Assembly: GCA_963770645.1 (NCBI GenBank)
Contig: CAVYQL010000004.1
Coordinates: 806,001-870,000 of the forward strand
Direction of reading: 5' to 3'
From: Bog-473 sp963770645
GTDB taxonomy: Bacteria > Actinomycetota > Acidimicrobiia > Acidimicrobiales > RAAP-2
Length of the DNA stretch: 64,000 bases
In this document: in pieces, positions 8,148 through 17,721 of the stretch
Layout: the number at the start of each line of letters is the position of its first letter
How positions within the stretch are numbered: position 1 is the stretch's first letter
Notes under the pieces: generated by a model
The model's database searches: none
What the model was told of the DNA's origin: nothing
What the model saw: the letters and a program-made list of their open reading frames with translations, nothing else
Translations under genes and position numbers: made by a program

Positions 8148-9860
8148 GTGCACGGAGCGGTGCAGTCGACCCCGGACGGCCCCCCGAACCGTCGCGATCA
8201 GGAGCGGCGCGGCGGGCCCCTCGACCCCCGGCTCTTGCGCACCGCCCGTACGACCCGGAGTTTCGTCGTGCTGGTGGTGGCCGTCGGTGGTGCGACAGCC
8301 CTGCTGCTCGTTGCCCAGGCCTGGCTGATCGCGACCATCGTCGCTGGCGCCTTCGTTGAGCACCGGACCGCCGCCTCGCTGGGGATGCCGCTGGTCGCCC
8401 TGGTCCTGGTCGTCGCCGGGCGGGCCCTGCTGGCGTGGGCCGCCGAGCGGGCCGCGCACCGAGCCTCTGCGTCGGCCAAGTCGGAGCTGCGGCTGGCCGC
8501 CGCCGAGCACATCGCCGCCCTCGGGCCCTCGGGCCTCGACGGGCGCCAGCCCGGAGAGCTCAGCGTGCTGCTCACCACGGGGATCGACGCCCTCGACGGC
8601 TACTTCTCGCGCTACCTGCCCCAGCTCTTCCTCGCCGTCATCGTTCCGGTCGCTGTGATCGCGGTCGTTGCCGGCGCCGACTGGGTCAGTGCGGTCCTGA
8701 TCGCGGTGAGTTTGCCGCTCATTCCGATCTTCATGGCGCTGGTCGGCGCCACGACGCGGGACCGGACGGCGGCTCGGCTCCGTTCCTTGCAGCGACTGGC
8801 CGGGCACTTCCTCGACGTCGTCGCCGGGCTCCCGACCCTCAAGGTCTTCGGTCGGGCCAAGGCCCAGGCCCGCGCCATCGCGGACGTTACCGACCGCTAT
8901 CGGTCCGCCACCATGGCCACGCTCCGACTGACCTTCCTGTCCTCGCTGGTCCTCGAGCTCCTTGCGACGGTGTCGGTTGCCCTCGTCGCCGTTGCCGTCG
9001 GTCTCCGCCTCCTGGCCGGGACGTTGCCCTTCCACGACGCACTGTTCGTGCTCGTCCTGGCCCCCGAGGCCTACCTCCCGCTGCGCGCACTGGGCGCCAA
9101 CTACCACGCGAGCGCCGACGGGATGCGGGCGGCCGAGCAGGTCTTCGAACTCCTGGAGGAGCCGACGCCCGACGCGGGCCGCAACACACAGCGGGCGCGC
9201 AGCACGAGCCTCGAGATCAGTGGCCTGACCGTGCTGTACGGCGGACGCACGGTGCCTGCCCTCGACCAAGCCGAGGTGACAGTCCGGCCGGGAGAAACCG
9301 TGGCCCTGACCGGTCCCAGCGGGTGCGGCAAGTCGACCCTGCTCGCTGTCATCCTCGGCCTGCGGGTGCCCGATGCCGGCACGGTCCGGTTGGGGGGCGT
9401 CGACCTGGCCGACGTGGACCTGGCCCAGTGGCGCAGCCTCCTGGCCTGGGTGCCCCAACGGCCCCACCTCTTCGCGCGCTCGGTCGCCGAGAACGTCCGG
9501 CTCGGTCGCCCGGACGCGTCCGACGCCGACGTCGCGGCCGCGCTGGGGGCTGCCGGCCTGGCCGAGGTCGTGCACCGGCTGCCCGACGGCGCGGCGACGC
9601 TCCTCGGTGACGGCGGCGCCGGACTGTCCGCCGGAGAACGCCAGCGCCTCGCCCTCGCCCGCGCCTTCGTACGCGACGCTCCGCTGCTGCTGCTCGACGA
9701 GCCCACCGCCAGCCTGGACGGCGAGACCGAAGCTGACGTGCTGGCGGCGGTGGCGCGGCTCGCCGAGAGTCGCACCGCACTGATCGTGGCGCACCGACCC
9801 GCTCTCGTCGCGCTGGCCGACCGCGTGGTCGAGCTCCCCGCCGCGGTGGTGGCGACGTGA
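8148..9860 (+). CDS. cydD: thiol ABC exporter subunit CydD
   Basis: One half of the heterodimeric ABC exporter CydDC, which moves cysteine or glutathione-type thiols across the membrane and is needed to assemble cytochrome bd. About six membrane helices occupy residues 30-310. The ATPase domain has Walker A GPSGCGKST, signature LSAGERQRLALARAF and Walker B LLLLDEPTASLD. GTG 8148 is the chosen start (about 570 residues), with a modest AGAGGG upstream; longer upstream extensions are not protein-like. It overlaps cydC by GTGA and leads cydDCAB. In many actinobacteria the oxidase genes come first, so this order is less usual. Confidence 0.9.
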   Translation: MHGAVQSTPDGPPNRRDQERRGGPLDPRLLRTARTTRSFVVLVVAVGGATALLLVAQAWLIATIVAGAFVEHRTAASLGMPLVALVLVVAGRALLAWAAERAAHRASASAKSELRLAAAEHIAALGPSGLDGRQPGELSVLLTTGIDALDGYFSRYLPQLFLAVIVPVAVIAVVAGADWVSAVLIAVSLPLIPIFMALVGATTRDRTAARLRSLQRLAGHFLDVVAGLPTLKVFGRAKAQARAIADVTDRYRSATMATLRLTFLSSLVLELLATVSVALVAVAVGLRLLAGTLPFHDALFVLVLAPEAYLPLRALGANYHASADGMRAAEQVFELLEEPTPDAGRNTQRARSTSLEISGLTVLYGGRTVPALDQAEVTVRPGETVALTGPSGCGKSTLLAVILGLRVPDAGTVRLGGVDLADVDLAQWRSLLAWVPQRPHLFARSVAENVRLGRPDASDADVAAALGAAGLAEVVHRLPDGAATLLGDGGAGLSAGERQRLALARAFVRDAPLLLLDEPTASLDGETEADVLAAVARLAESRTALIVAHRPALVALADRVVELPAAVVAT

Positions 9861-11672
9861 GCGACCGTCCCGCCGGCACCGCCCGCACGCTGGCCATCGC
9901 CCGTTCGGCGAGCACCCGGCTGGCCGAGGCCTCCCTGCTGGGTGCGGGCGCCATCGGGGCATCCATCGCCCTCATGGGAACCTCGGCCTGGTTGATCTCG
10001 CGCGCCGCGCAGCACCCGTCGGAGGCGTCGCTCACCCTCGCCATTGTCGGCGTGCAGTTCTTCGGTCTCTCACGCGGCTTCCTGCGATACGGCGAGCGGC
10101 TGGTCGGCCACGACGCAGCCCTGCGCACGCTGGCCGAGCTCCGCGTGCGCGTCTGACACGCGACTCGAAGCGCTGGCGCCGGCCGGCCTGCCCGCCTTCC
10201 GCCGTGGTGATCTCGTTGCCCGCGTCGTGGACGATGTCGACTCGTTGCAGGACGTCGTGCTGCGAGTGATTCAACCCTTCGCCGTGGCCGTCCTGGTGGG
10301 TGGGGCGACGGTGGCCGCCCTGTGGTGGTTCCTCCCCCAGGCCGGTCTCGTGCTGCTCGTGGCACTGGTGATCTCGGCCACGGCAGTGCCGTGGTTCACG
10401 GGCCGCCTGGCCCGGCGCGAGGAAGCCCGCCAGGCCACCGCACGCGGAGCGCTCGCCGCCGACGTCGTCGACCTGGTGGAGGGCGCGCCTGAGCTGCTCG
10501 TGTTCGGTGGCGCGGACGAGCAGCTCGAGCGCATCCGGGCGGCCGACACCCGGCTCCGCGCCATCGCCCGAAAAGGGGCGGGCACTGCTGGCATCGGCCT
10601 CGCAATGACCACCGCGCTGGCCGGGCTCGCCAGCTGGGGCGCGGTGATGCTCGGGATCGGCCCGGTGCACGCCGGCTCGCTCAACGGCGCGCTCCTGGCC
10701 GTGTTGGCGCTGGTGCCGCTGGCGGCCTTCGAGCTCGTCTCCCCGTTGCCGGCAGCAACGCAGGCAATGCAGCGGGCTCGCGTGGCCGCCGGCCGCGTCT
10801 TCGAGGCCATGGACGCGCCGCCGTTGGTCAGCGACCTGGCTGTCCCGGCCGCGCTCGGTGGCGGCCCCCACACCGTCGCGCTGCGCGACGTGTGGGCTTC
10901 CTATCCCGGTGCCGGCAAAGCTGCGCTGCGCGGCGTCGACCTGGAGCTGTGTCCCGGGCGCCGCGTGGCGCTGGTCGGACCGAGCGGTGCCGGCAAGTCG
11001 ACGCTCGCCGACGTCCTCGTCCGCTTCCTGCCCGCCGACGACGGGGAGGCCACGCTCGACGGAATGCCGCTCGAACAGCTTGCTGCGGACGACGTCCGCC
11101 GCGTGGTCGGGCTGGTGGAGCAGCACCCCCATCTCTTCGACACGACGCTGGCCGAGAACCTACGCATCGGGCGCCGCGCCGCGACCGACCAGGAGCTGAC
11201 CACCGCGCTGGCCCGGGTGGGATTGGGCGACTGGCTCGAAGGCCTGCCCAGGCGACTGGCCACGCCCGTCGGAACCATGGGAGGCCGGCTCTCGGGAGGC
11301 CAGCGCCAGCGCGTCGCGGTGGCGCGTGCGTTGCTCGCCGACTTCCCGGTCCTGGTGCTCGACGAGCCATCCGAACATCTCGAGCCGGCCGCGGCGGACG
11401 CGCTGACCGCGGACCTCCTGGCGCTCACCGAGGGCCACGCCACACTGCTCATCACGCACCGCCTGGCCGCCCTCGAAGCGGTGGACGAGATCATGGTCCT
11501 CGACAGCGGGCGAGTCGTCGAGCGCGGCATGCACGCCGAGCTCTTGGCCACCGGTGGCCGCTACGCCGGACTGTGGTGGGAGGAGCGCATGAACGACCGG
11601 CCCGCCGAGCCCCCGCCGCCCGCGGCGGGCGGGCGGGGCTCGACCGTCCCCGAAGGGAGCGACCAACCGTGA
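9857..11672 (+). CDS. cydC: thiol ABC exporter subunit CydC, interrupted by a +1 frameshift
   Basis: Partner of CydD. GTG 9857 overlaps the cydD stop. The first frame gives LASASTRLAEASLLG-like helices and GLSRGFLRYGERLVGHDAAL, typical for CydC, then meets TGA at 10154-10156. The homology continues one base later as TRLEALAPAGLPAFRRGDLV and runs to 11672. One extra G within TGAC (which should read TAC for tyrosine) explains the break. The ATPase domain is intact: GPSGAGKST, LSGGQRQRVAVARALL and VLVLDEPSEHLE. Corrected length is about 604 residues. The stop overlaps the cydA GTG start. This is a sequencing error or a real mutation; if real, bd oxidase assembly should fail. Confidence 0.88.
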
Positions 11673-13150
11673 ACGTGGACCTTGCGCGCTGGCAGTTCGC
11701 CAGCACCAGCATCTACCACTTCTTGTTCGTCCCGATCACCATCGGACTCGCCTTCTTGGTGGCGCTGCTCGAGACCGGCTGGTACCGAAACGGGGACGCC
11801 ACCTATCTCCGGCTGGCGCGGTTCTTCGGCACGCTGCTCCTGATCAACGTGGCCATAGGGGTGGTGACCGGGCTCATTCAGGAGTTCGAGTTCGGCATGA
11901 ACTGGTCGGCCTACTCGCGCCTCGTCGGCAACGTGTTCGGCGGACCATTGGCCTTCGAGGGGCTGGCTGCATTCTTCTTGGAATCAACCTTCCTCGGCCT
12001 CTGGATCTTTGGCTGGAACCGGCTGTCCAAACGGACACACCTGGCCTGCATCTGGCTGGTGTCGATCGGGACCGTGCTCTCGGCCATGTTCATCATGGTG
12101 GCCAACTCGTGGATGCAGAATCCCGTCGGCTACAAGATGGTCCACGGCCAGCCCCAACTGACCAACATTTTCGCCCTCTTCACCAACCCTGTCTTCCTCT
12201 GGGGCTTCACGCACGTGGTCCTGGCCTCCCTCGTGACCGGCGCGCTCATCATGCTCGGGGTCTCGGCCTGGCACCTGCGCAAGAACAAAGAGTCGGACGC
12301 CTTCCGACGGACCGCCGTGATCTCGCTCGTGCTCCTCGTGCTGTCGACACCCATCACCATGTTCATCGGCAGCGAGCTCGGCGTCGTCGAGGGGACCTAC
12401 CAGCCCATGAAGATCGCGGCGGCCGAGGCCCTGTGGAACACCTGCCCCGGCCATTGCCCTTTCTCCGCCTTCCAAATCGGCGGGGGTGCAAACGACATGA
12501 CGCCGACGCAGATCATCAATATCCCCGATCTGCTCTCCATCCTGGCCACCAACCACCCCGACGGCGAGGTGCAGGGCCTGAACCAGATCAATGCCGAGTA
12601 CCAGAAGAAGTACGGGCCGGGTGACTACATCCCGAACGTGTTCATCCAGTACTGGTCGATGCGGGTGATGGCCTACATCGCCACGCTGGTCATGGCGTTC
12701 GCGCTCTGGGGGGCCTGGCTCTTCTACCGGCACAGACTCGACCGCGCCAGATGGTTCCTGCGCATCGCGCCCTGGGTGATCATTCTGCCCTTCCTGATGA
12801 ACACCGCCGGTTGGATGCTGACCGAGAACGGGCGGCAGCCCTGGATCGTCCAGGGACTGATGAAGACAGCAAACGGGGTGTCGCCGTCCGTCTCGGCAAC
12901 CGACATCTGGATCTCCCTGATCGCGTTCTACGCCCTCTTCATCGCCTTCGGCATCGCCGACGTATGGCTCATGATCCGTTACGGCCGCAAGGACCTCGAC
13001 GACGACCCCATCGCCAAGCTCGTGTCGCACACCGATCCCGACGGCGGTGCCCCCCTGACCGACGGCGGTGCCTCCGCGATCGACGCCGAAGCCACAACGA
13101 CCGACGACGACGCCACCCAGACCGACGACGAGCCGGCGCTCGTCTACTAG
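11669..13150 (+). CDS. cydA: cytochrome bd ubiquinol oxidase subunit I
   Basis: The haem-bearing subunit (493 residues) of cytochrome bd, which oxidises quinol and reduces oxygen with high affinity in the cell membrane. The N-terminus ARWQFASTSIYHFLFVPITI contains the conserved haem-ligand histidine. The diagnostic TENGRQPWIVQG block lies near residue 385, and the quinol-binding periplasmic loop is of the short type. GTG 11669 overlaps the cydC stop and follows GGGAG. The C-terminal tail is acidic and repetitive (DPDGGAPLTDGGAS and later TDDDATQTDD), which is unusual and probably disordered. cydB follows nine bases later. Confidence 0.95.
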   Translation: MNVDLARWQFASTSIYHFLFVPITIGLAFLVALLETGWYRNGDATYLRLARFFGTLLLINVAIGVVTGLIQEFEFGMNWSAYSRLVGNVFGGPLAFEGLAAFFLESTFLGLWIFGWNRLSKRTHLACIWLVSIGTVLSAMFIMVANSWMQNPVGYKMVHGQPQLTNIFALFTNPVFLWGFTHVVLASLVTGALIMLGVSAWHLRKNKESDAFRRTAVISLVLLVLSTPITMFIGSELGVVEGTYQPMKIAAAEALWNTCPGHCPFSAFQIGGGANDMTPTQIINIPDLLSILATNHPDGEVQGLNQINAEYQKKYGPGDYIPNVFIQYWSMRVMAYIATLVMAFALWGAWLFYRHRLDRARWFLRIAPWVIILPFLMNTAGWMLTENGRQPWIVQGLMKTANGVSPSVSATDIWISLIAFYALFIAFGIADVWLMIRYGRKDLDDDPIAKLVSHTDPDGGAPLTDGGASAIDAEATTTDDDATQTDDEPALVY

Positions 13151-13159
13151 GAGGCCGCC

Positions 13160-14266
13160 ATGACACTCGGAGACCTGTGGCTCATCATCGTCGCCTTCTT
13201 GTGGGTCGGCTTCTTCGTCCTGGAGGGGTTCGACTTCGGGGTGGGCATGTTGCACTCGTTCATCGGGCGCAGCGACACGGAGCGGCGCGTCGTGATCAAT
13301 TGCATCGGGCCGGTCTGGGACGGCAACGAGGTGTGGCTCATCGTGGCCGGTGGGGCGACCTTCGCCGCCTTCCCCGGGTGGTACGCCACCATGTTCTCGG
13401 CGCTGTACCTCGCGGTGGTGCTGACGCTGGCGGCGCTGATCGTGCGCGGGCTCTCGTTCGAGTGGCAGCGCAAGTTCTCCGACCCACGCTGGCGCCGCTT
13501 CTGGCGCTGGGGGCTCACCATCGGGAGCGCGCTCATCCCCTTCCTGATCGGGGTGGCGCTCGGCGACCTGCTCCACGGACTGCCGATCAACAACCAGCAC
13601 GAGTTCACCGGAGGCTTCTGGCAGCTGCTCACTCCCTTCGGGCTATGGACCGGCGTGACCCTGGTGGTGCTCTCGCTGCTCTCGGGCGCCACCTTCCTCA
13701 GCTTGAAGACCACGGGCGAGCTGATGGCGCGGGCCCAGCACACCGCGGCCGGGATCGGGCTGGTGGCGGTGATCGTCACCTTCGGCTTCATGACGTGGGT
13801 GCACGTCGGGCTGAGCAGCGGCTTCGTGCCCGAGCCGCTCGAAGCGCTGGCACTCCTGGCGGTGATCGTGGCCGCGTGGGCGGCCCGCGAGCGCGCCGAG
13901 GGTTGGGCCTTCATGGCGGCCTGCGTGGGTATCGGCGGCACCGTCGGCTCCCTGTTCACCGAGCTGTATCCGCGGGTGATGATCTCGAGCACCAACACCG
14001 CCTACAACCTCACCGTCGCCAACACGGCCAGTCCTTCGTACTCGCTCCGGGTCACGACGGTCGTCACCGCAATCTGTCTCCCGATCGTCCTGCTCTACCA
14101 GGGCTGGACCTACCGGGTCTTCCGGCGCCGGCTCTCGGTGCCCCAGGAGGGAGCGGCTGATCCGGGCCCGAGAACGCCCAGGACGGGCTCGCCGGGGGCG
14201 GCGACGGCCGCGGCCGCACCTACGACTGGGTCTAGCGATGCGGACGCGGCGGCACCCAAGACATAG
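13160..14266 (+). CDS. cydB: cytochrome bd ubiquinol oxidase subunit II
   Basis: The second core subunit of cytochrome bd (368 residues) with about nine membrane helices. FFVLEGFDFGVGMLHSFIGR and GPVWDGNEVWLIVAGGATFA are the classic N-terminal blocks, including the conserved Trp-Asp-Gly-Asn-Glu. ATG 13160 is preceded by AGGAGGCC. The C-terminal 40 residues are alanine/proline/threonine-rich and probably disordered. It ends cydDCAB; the GH15-family gene starts 28 bp later on the same strand and may be co-transcribed. Confidence 0.95.
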   Translation: MTLGDLWLIIVAFLWVGFFVLEGFDFGVGMLHSFIGRSDTERRVVINCIGPVWDGNEVWLIVAGGATFAAFPGWYATMFSALYLAVVLTLAALIVRGLSFEWQRKFSDPRWRRFWRWGLTIGSALIPFLIGVALGDLLHGLPINNQHEFTGGFWQLLTPFGLWTGVTLVVLSLLSGATFLSLKTTGELMARAQHTAAGIGLVAVIVTFGFMTWVHVGLSSGFVPEPLEALALLAVIVAAWAARERAEGWAFMAACVGIGGTVGSLFTELYPRVMISSTNTAYNLTVANTASPSYSLRVTTVVTAICLPIVLLYQGWTYRVFRRRLSVPQEGAADPGPRTPRTGSPGAATAAAAPTTGSSDADAAAPKT

Positions 14267-14293
14267 ACGACCGCCGCCGTTAGCATCACGACA

Positions 14294-16186
14294 GTGACCG
14301 ACGACATACTTGTCGAGAAGGAGCCGGAGACCTTCCCCCCGATCGCCGACTACGGGTTCCTCTCGGACTGCGAGAACAACTGCCTCGTGGCCCCGGACGG
14401 ATCGGTCGAGTGGATGTGCCTCCCCCAGCCCGATTCACCCAGCGTCTTCGCCGCCATCCTCGACCGGGCCGCGGGCCTCTTCCGTTTCGGGCCGATGGGC
14501 ACGAAGGTACCCAATCAGCGGCGTTACATCCCCGGGACCATGGTCCTCGAGACGACCTGGCACACGCCGACCGGTTGGCTGATCGTGCAGGACCTCCTCG
14601 TCGTCGAGCCCGTGACCGACGGCGCGCGGCGTTCAGACTTCAGGCGAGCACCCGGCGACACAGCGGCGACCGGCACGCTGCTCCGCGTGGCCACGTGCAT
14701 CGGGGGCCGCGTCGAGGTGGCGGTAAACGCTGTTCCCGTGTTCGAGTACGGAGAGCAGATCGGTGCCTGGACCTACGACGGCGACGGTTACGGTTGCATG
14801 ACCATCACCCCGCCGGCCGCCAACGAGCCCACGCTGACGCTGACATCGAGCATCGGGCTCGGCGCAGTCGGGGCCCGCTGCTACGGGCGCTCGACGCTCG
14901 AGAAGGGTGAGACGGCGTTCAGCGCGCTGTCGTGGTCCGACCGCCAGCCGAAGACGCTCGAGGCGGCCCAGAAACAGCTGGACGACACCGTCTCGTACTG
15001 GCGGGACTGGCTGGCCAACGGGACCTTCCCCGACCATCCGTGGCGCAGCTTCATGGAACGCAGCGCCCTCACCCTCAAGGGTCTGAGCTACGCGCCGACC
15101 GGCGCCGTCATGGCGGCACCGACCACGTCGCTGCCCGAGACACCGGGAGGCGAGCGCAACTGGGACTACCGCTACACCTGGATCCGCGACTCCTCGTTCA
15201 TGTTGCGCTCCTTCTATCGGCTCGGGTTCGACTGGGAAGCGCTCGAGTATTTCGCCTTCGTGATAGAGGCGGTGGGCGGCGACGCCGGCAACTTCGATCT
15301 GCAGATCATGTACGGGATCGACGGACGCAAGGACCTCACGGAACGCACGCTCGACAACCTGACCGGCTGGCGCGACTCGCGGCCGGTCAGAGTCGGCAAC
15401 GGTGCCTGGAACCAGCGCCAGAACGACGTGTGGGGGATGCTGCTCGACGCAGTCGACATCCACCTGCGCCAGGGTGCGGCACAAATCGTGAAGCCGGTGT
15501 GGGACGGGTTGGGCAGCCTGGTCGACACCGCGATCTCGTGCGCGGCGAACCCGGACCAGGGCATCTGGGAGATCAGAGGTGAACCGCAACAGTTCACCGC
15601 ATCGAAGGTGCTCTGCTGGGTGGCCATGGACCGGGGCGCCGACATGGCCCGGATGCGCCACGACACCGAGCGGGCCAAGCGGTGGCGCGCCGCGGCCGAC
15701 CAGCTCAAGGCGGAGATCCTCGACAAGGGCGTCGACGGGCGCAGCCGGTTCCGCCAGCACTACGGCAACGACGAACTCGACGCCTCGCTGTTGCTCATTC
15801 CCATCCTCGGCTTCCTGCCGCCCGACGACGAGCGCGTCCGCGTCACCGTCTTAGCCATCGCGGACGAGCTGACCGAGGACGGCCTCGTGTTGCGCTACAA
15901 GGTCGACACCACCGATACCGGCTTCGCGGGCAAAGAGGGCACGTTTACCATTTGTTCCTTCTGGCTCGTGACCGCGCTGGCCATGATCGGCGAGCAGGAG
16001 CGCGCCACGGATTTGTGCAAGAAGCTGCTGACCTTCGCAGGCCCGCTGCAGCTGTACGCGGAAGAGATCGATGCCTCAACCGGCGAACACCTCGGCAACT
16101 TCCCACAGGCCTTCACCCACCTGGCGCTCATCGACGCTGTGGGCCGGCTCATCGAGTCCGAGGGGGCGGACGAGCCGCCGCTGTGA
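14294..16186 (+). CDS. glycoside hydrolase family 15 (trehalase/glucoamylase-like)
   Basis: A 630-residue GH15 enzyme close to the mycobacterial trehalases and actinobacterial glucoamylase-like proteins, which release glucose from trehalose or alpha-glucans. The N-terminal beta-sandwich begins PPIADYGFLSDCENNCLVAP. The catalytic (alpha/alpha)6 barrel has NWDYRYTWIRDSSFML near residue 295 and the second acid region EEIDASTGEHLGNFPQAFTH near residue 595. No signal peptide is seen, so it is probably cytoplasmic, which favours trehalose or glycogen-derived substrates. The start is GTG 14294. Substrate choice between trehalose and maltooligosaccharides cannot be settled here. Confidence 0.88.
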   Translation: MTDDILVEKEPETFPPIADYGFLSDCENNCLVAPDGSVEWMCLPQPDSPSVFAAILDRAAGLFRFGPMGTKVPNQRRYIPGTMVLETTWHTPTGWLIVQDLLVVEPVTDGARRSDFRRAPGDTAATGTLLRVATCIGGRVEVAVNAVPVFEYGEQIGAWTYDGDGYGCMTITPPAANEPTLTLTSSIGLGAVGARCYGRSTLEKGETAFSALSWSDRQPKTLEAAQKQLDDTVSYWRDWLANGTFPDHPWRSFMERSALTLKGLSYAPTGAVMAAPTTSLPETPGGERNWDYRYTWIRDSSFMLRSFYRLGFDWEALEYFAFVIEAVGGDAGNFDLQIMYGIDGRKDLTERTLDNLTGWRDSRPVRVGNGAWNQRQNDVWGMLLDAVDIHLRQGAAQIVKPVWDGLGSLVDTAISCAANPDQGIWEIRGEPQQFTASKVLCWVAMDRGADMARMRHDTERAKRWRAAADQLKAEILDKGVDGRSRFRQHYGNDELDASLLLIPILGFLPPDDERVRVTVLAIADELTEDGLVLRYKVDTTDTGFAGKEGTFTICSFWLVTALAMIGEQERATDLCKKLLTFAGPLQLYAEEIDASTGEHLGNFPQAFTHLALIDAVGRLIESEGADEPPL

Positions 16187-16241
16187 ATGCGGTGTCGACA
16201 CAGGGAGGCGTTGCGCACGCGACGCGAGGCCACACCGGGTC

Positions 16242-17654
16242 GTGATCGTGGGGGGCGGCTTTGGCGGGCTCCCCGCCACCCGACTCCTGGCGCGGTCCAA
16301 AGACATCGAGATCACGTTGATCGACCGGCGCAATCACCACCTCTTCCAGCCGTTGCTCTATCAGGTAGCGACGGGCGTCCTCTCTCCGGGGCAGATCTCG
16401 CCGGTCCTCCGCCACATGATGCGAAAACGCCAGAATGTGCGCGTCATCCTCTCCTCTGTCACCGGGTTCGACCTCGACCGCAAGGTCGTGCACACTGCCG
16501 CGTTGCCCGGCTCCTACGACGAGTTCGCCTACGACAGCCTGATCGTGGCCGCCGGTGCAGGGCAGTCCTACTTCGGCCACGACGAGTTCGCACTGATCGC
16601 GCCGGGCATGAAGACGATCGACGACGCCATGGAGCTACGCCGTCGTGTCTACGGCGCGCTCGAGCTGGCCGAGCTCATGACGGACGAAGCACTCGAGCGC
16701 TTCTGGATGACCTTCGCTGTCGTCGGTGCCGGGCCGACCGGCGTCGAACTGGCCGGCCAGATCCGCGAGTTGGCGAGCCGCAGCCTCACCCGCGACTTCC
16801 GCACCATCGATCCCGCCTCGGTGCGCGTCATCCTGATTGACGGCGGCAAGGAACCACTGGCCACCTTCGGCGACCAGCTGTCGGGGCGGGCGCGCCATTC
16901 CCTGGAGAAGATGGGCGTCGAGCTGCAAATGGGCCTCCGGGTCACCGGCGTGGACCCCTTCGGCGTCGACACCGAGAACGCGGACAAGGAGAAGGGTCGC
17001 TTCGAATGCGGCACGACGATCTGGGCGGCCGGCGTGCAGGCGTCCCCTCTCGCCGGCCTGCTGGCCGAGGCGACCGGCGCCACAACCGACCGCGCCGGGC
17101 GGATTGAGGTCCTCCCGGACCTCACCTTGCCGAGCCACCCTGAGATCTTCGCCGTGGGCGACATGGCCTCCCTCAACGACCTGCCGGGCGTCTCCGAGGT
17201 GGCCATTCAGGGCGGCCTCCACGCGGCGAACACCATCAAGCGCCGGCTGAAGGGAAAGGAGGACGCCACCTTCAAGTACCGCAACCTCGGGAGTGCAGCA
17301 ACCATCGGCCGCTTCAAGTCGGTCGTGAGCGTGCACGGCATCCACCTCAGCGGGTTCCCGGGCTGGGTCGTGTGGTTCTTCGTCCACATCGGTTTCCTCA
17401 ACGGCTTCGGGAACCGGGTCAGCACGATGTTGCGCTGGTTCAGATCCATGGTCGGGCGGGCCCGACCCGAACGGGTGTTCAGTGTGGGGCACACCGGCGG
17501 CGACTTGAGTCTGCCCGACGAGGTGAAGAAGAAGGTCATGCCGCACGCGTTCCCGGTACAAACCGACGTGCCTGGTTGGGCCGAACACGTAGCCGAAGCC
17601 TACGCGGCGGACAAACGGGCACATGACGCAGGAGGCAACGTCGCTCCAGAGTGA
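16242..17654 (+). CDS. type II NADH dehydrogenase (NDH-2)
   Basis: A single-subunit flavoprotein that passes electrons from NADH to quinone at the membrane without pumping protons. The FAD-binding fold is VVIVGGGFGGLPATRLL at the start, the NADH fold is FAVVGAGPTGVELAGQI near residue 160, and the third FAD block is EIFAVGDMASL. A hydrophobic C-terminal segment, FPGWVVWFFVHIGFLNGFGN, is typical of NDH-2. The only in-frame start after the preceding stop is GTG 16242, which sits almost on the first beta strand. A more natural start, GTG 16183 overlapping the GH15 stop, lies in another frame, so a small indel near 16230 is possible. With cydAB it could form a short NADH-to-oxygen chain. Confidence 0.9.
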   Translation: MIVGGGFGGLPATRLLARSKDIEITLIDRRNHHLFQPLLYQVATGVLSPGQISPVLRHMMRKRQNVRVILSSVTGFDLDRKVVHTAALPGSYDEFAYDSLIVAAGAGQSYFGHDEFALIAPGMKTIDDAMELRRRVYGALELAELMTDEALERFWMTFAVVGAGPTGVELAGQIRELASRSLTRDFRTIDPASVRVILIDGGKEPLATFGDQLSGRARHSLEKMGVELQMGLRVTGVDPFGVDTENADKEKGRFECGTTIWAAGVQASPLAGLLAEATGATTDRAGRIEVLPDLTLPSHPEIFAVGDMASLNDLPGVSEVAIQGGLHAANTIKRRLKGKEDATFKYRNLGSAATIGRFKSVVSVHGIHLSGFPGWVVWFFVHIGFLNGFGNRVSTMLRWFRSMVGRARPERVFSVGHTGGDLSLPDEVKKKVMPHAFPVQTDVPGWAEHVAEAYAADKRAHDAGGNVAPE

Positions 17655-17721
17655 CCGGCGTCGAGCCGAGCCGCGGCGGCCAACAGGCGCCGCCCCGGGC
17701 GCTGCCGCTACATTGCCCCCG

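Noticed and set aside
7527..9962. 811-codon open frame on the minus strand across cydD
   Set aside because: It is antisense to a clear ABC transporter; only its last 157 codons (the AhpD-like protein) are real.
11984..13600. 538-codon minus-strand frame opposite cydAB
   Set aside because: Shadow of conserved cytochrome bd genes with no domain of its own.
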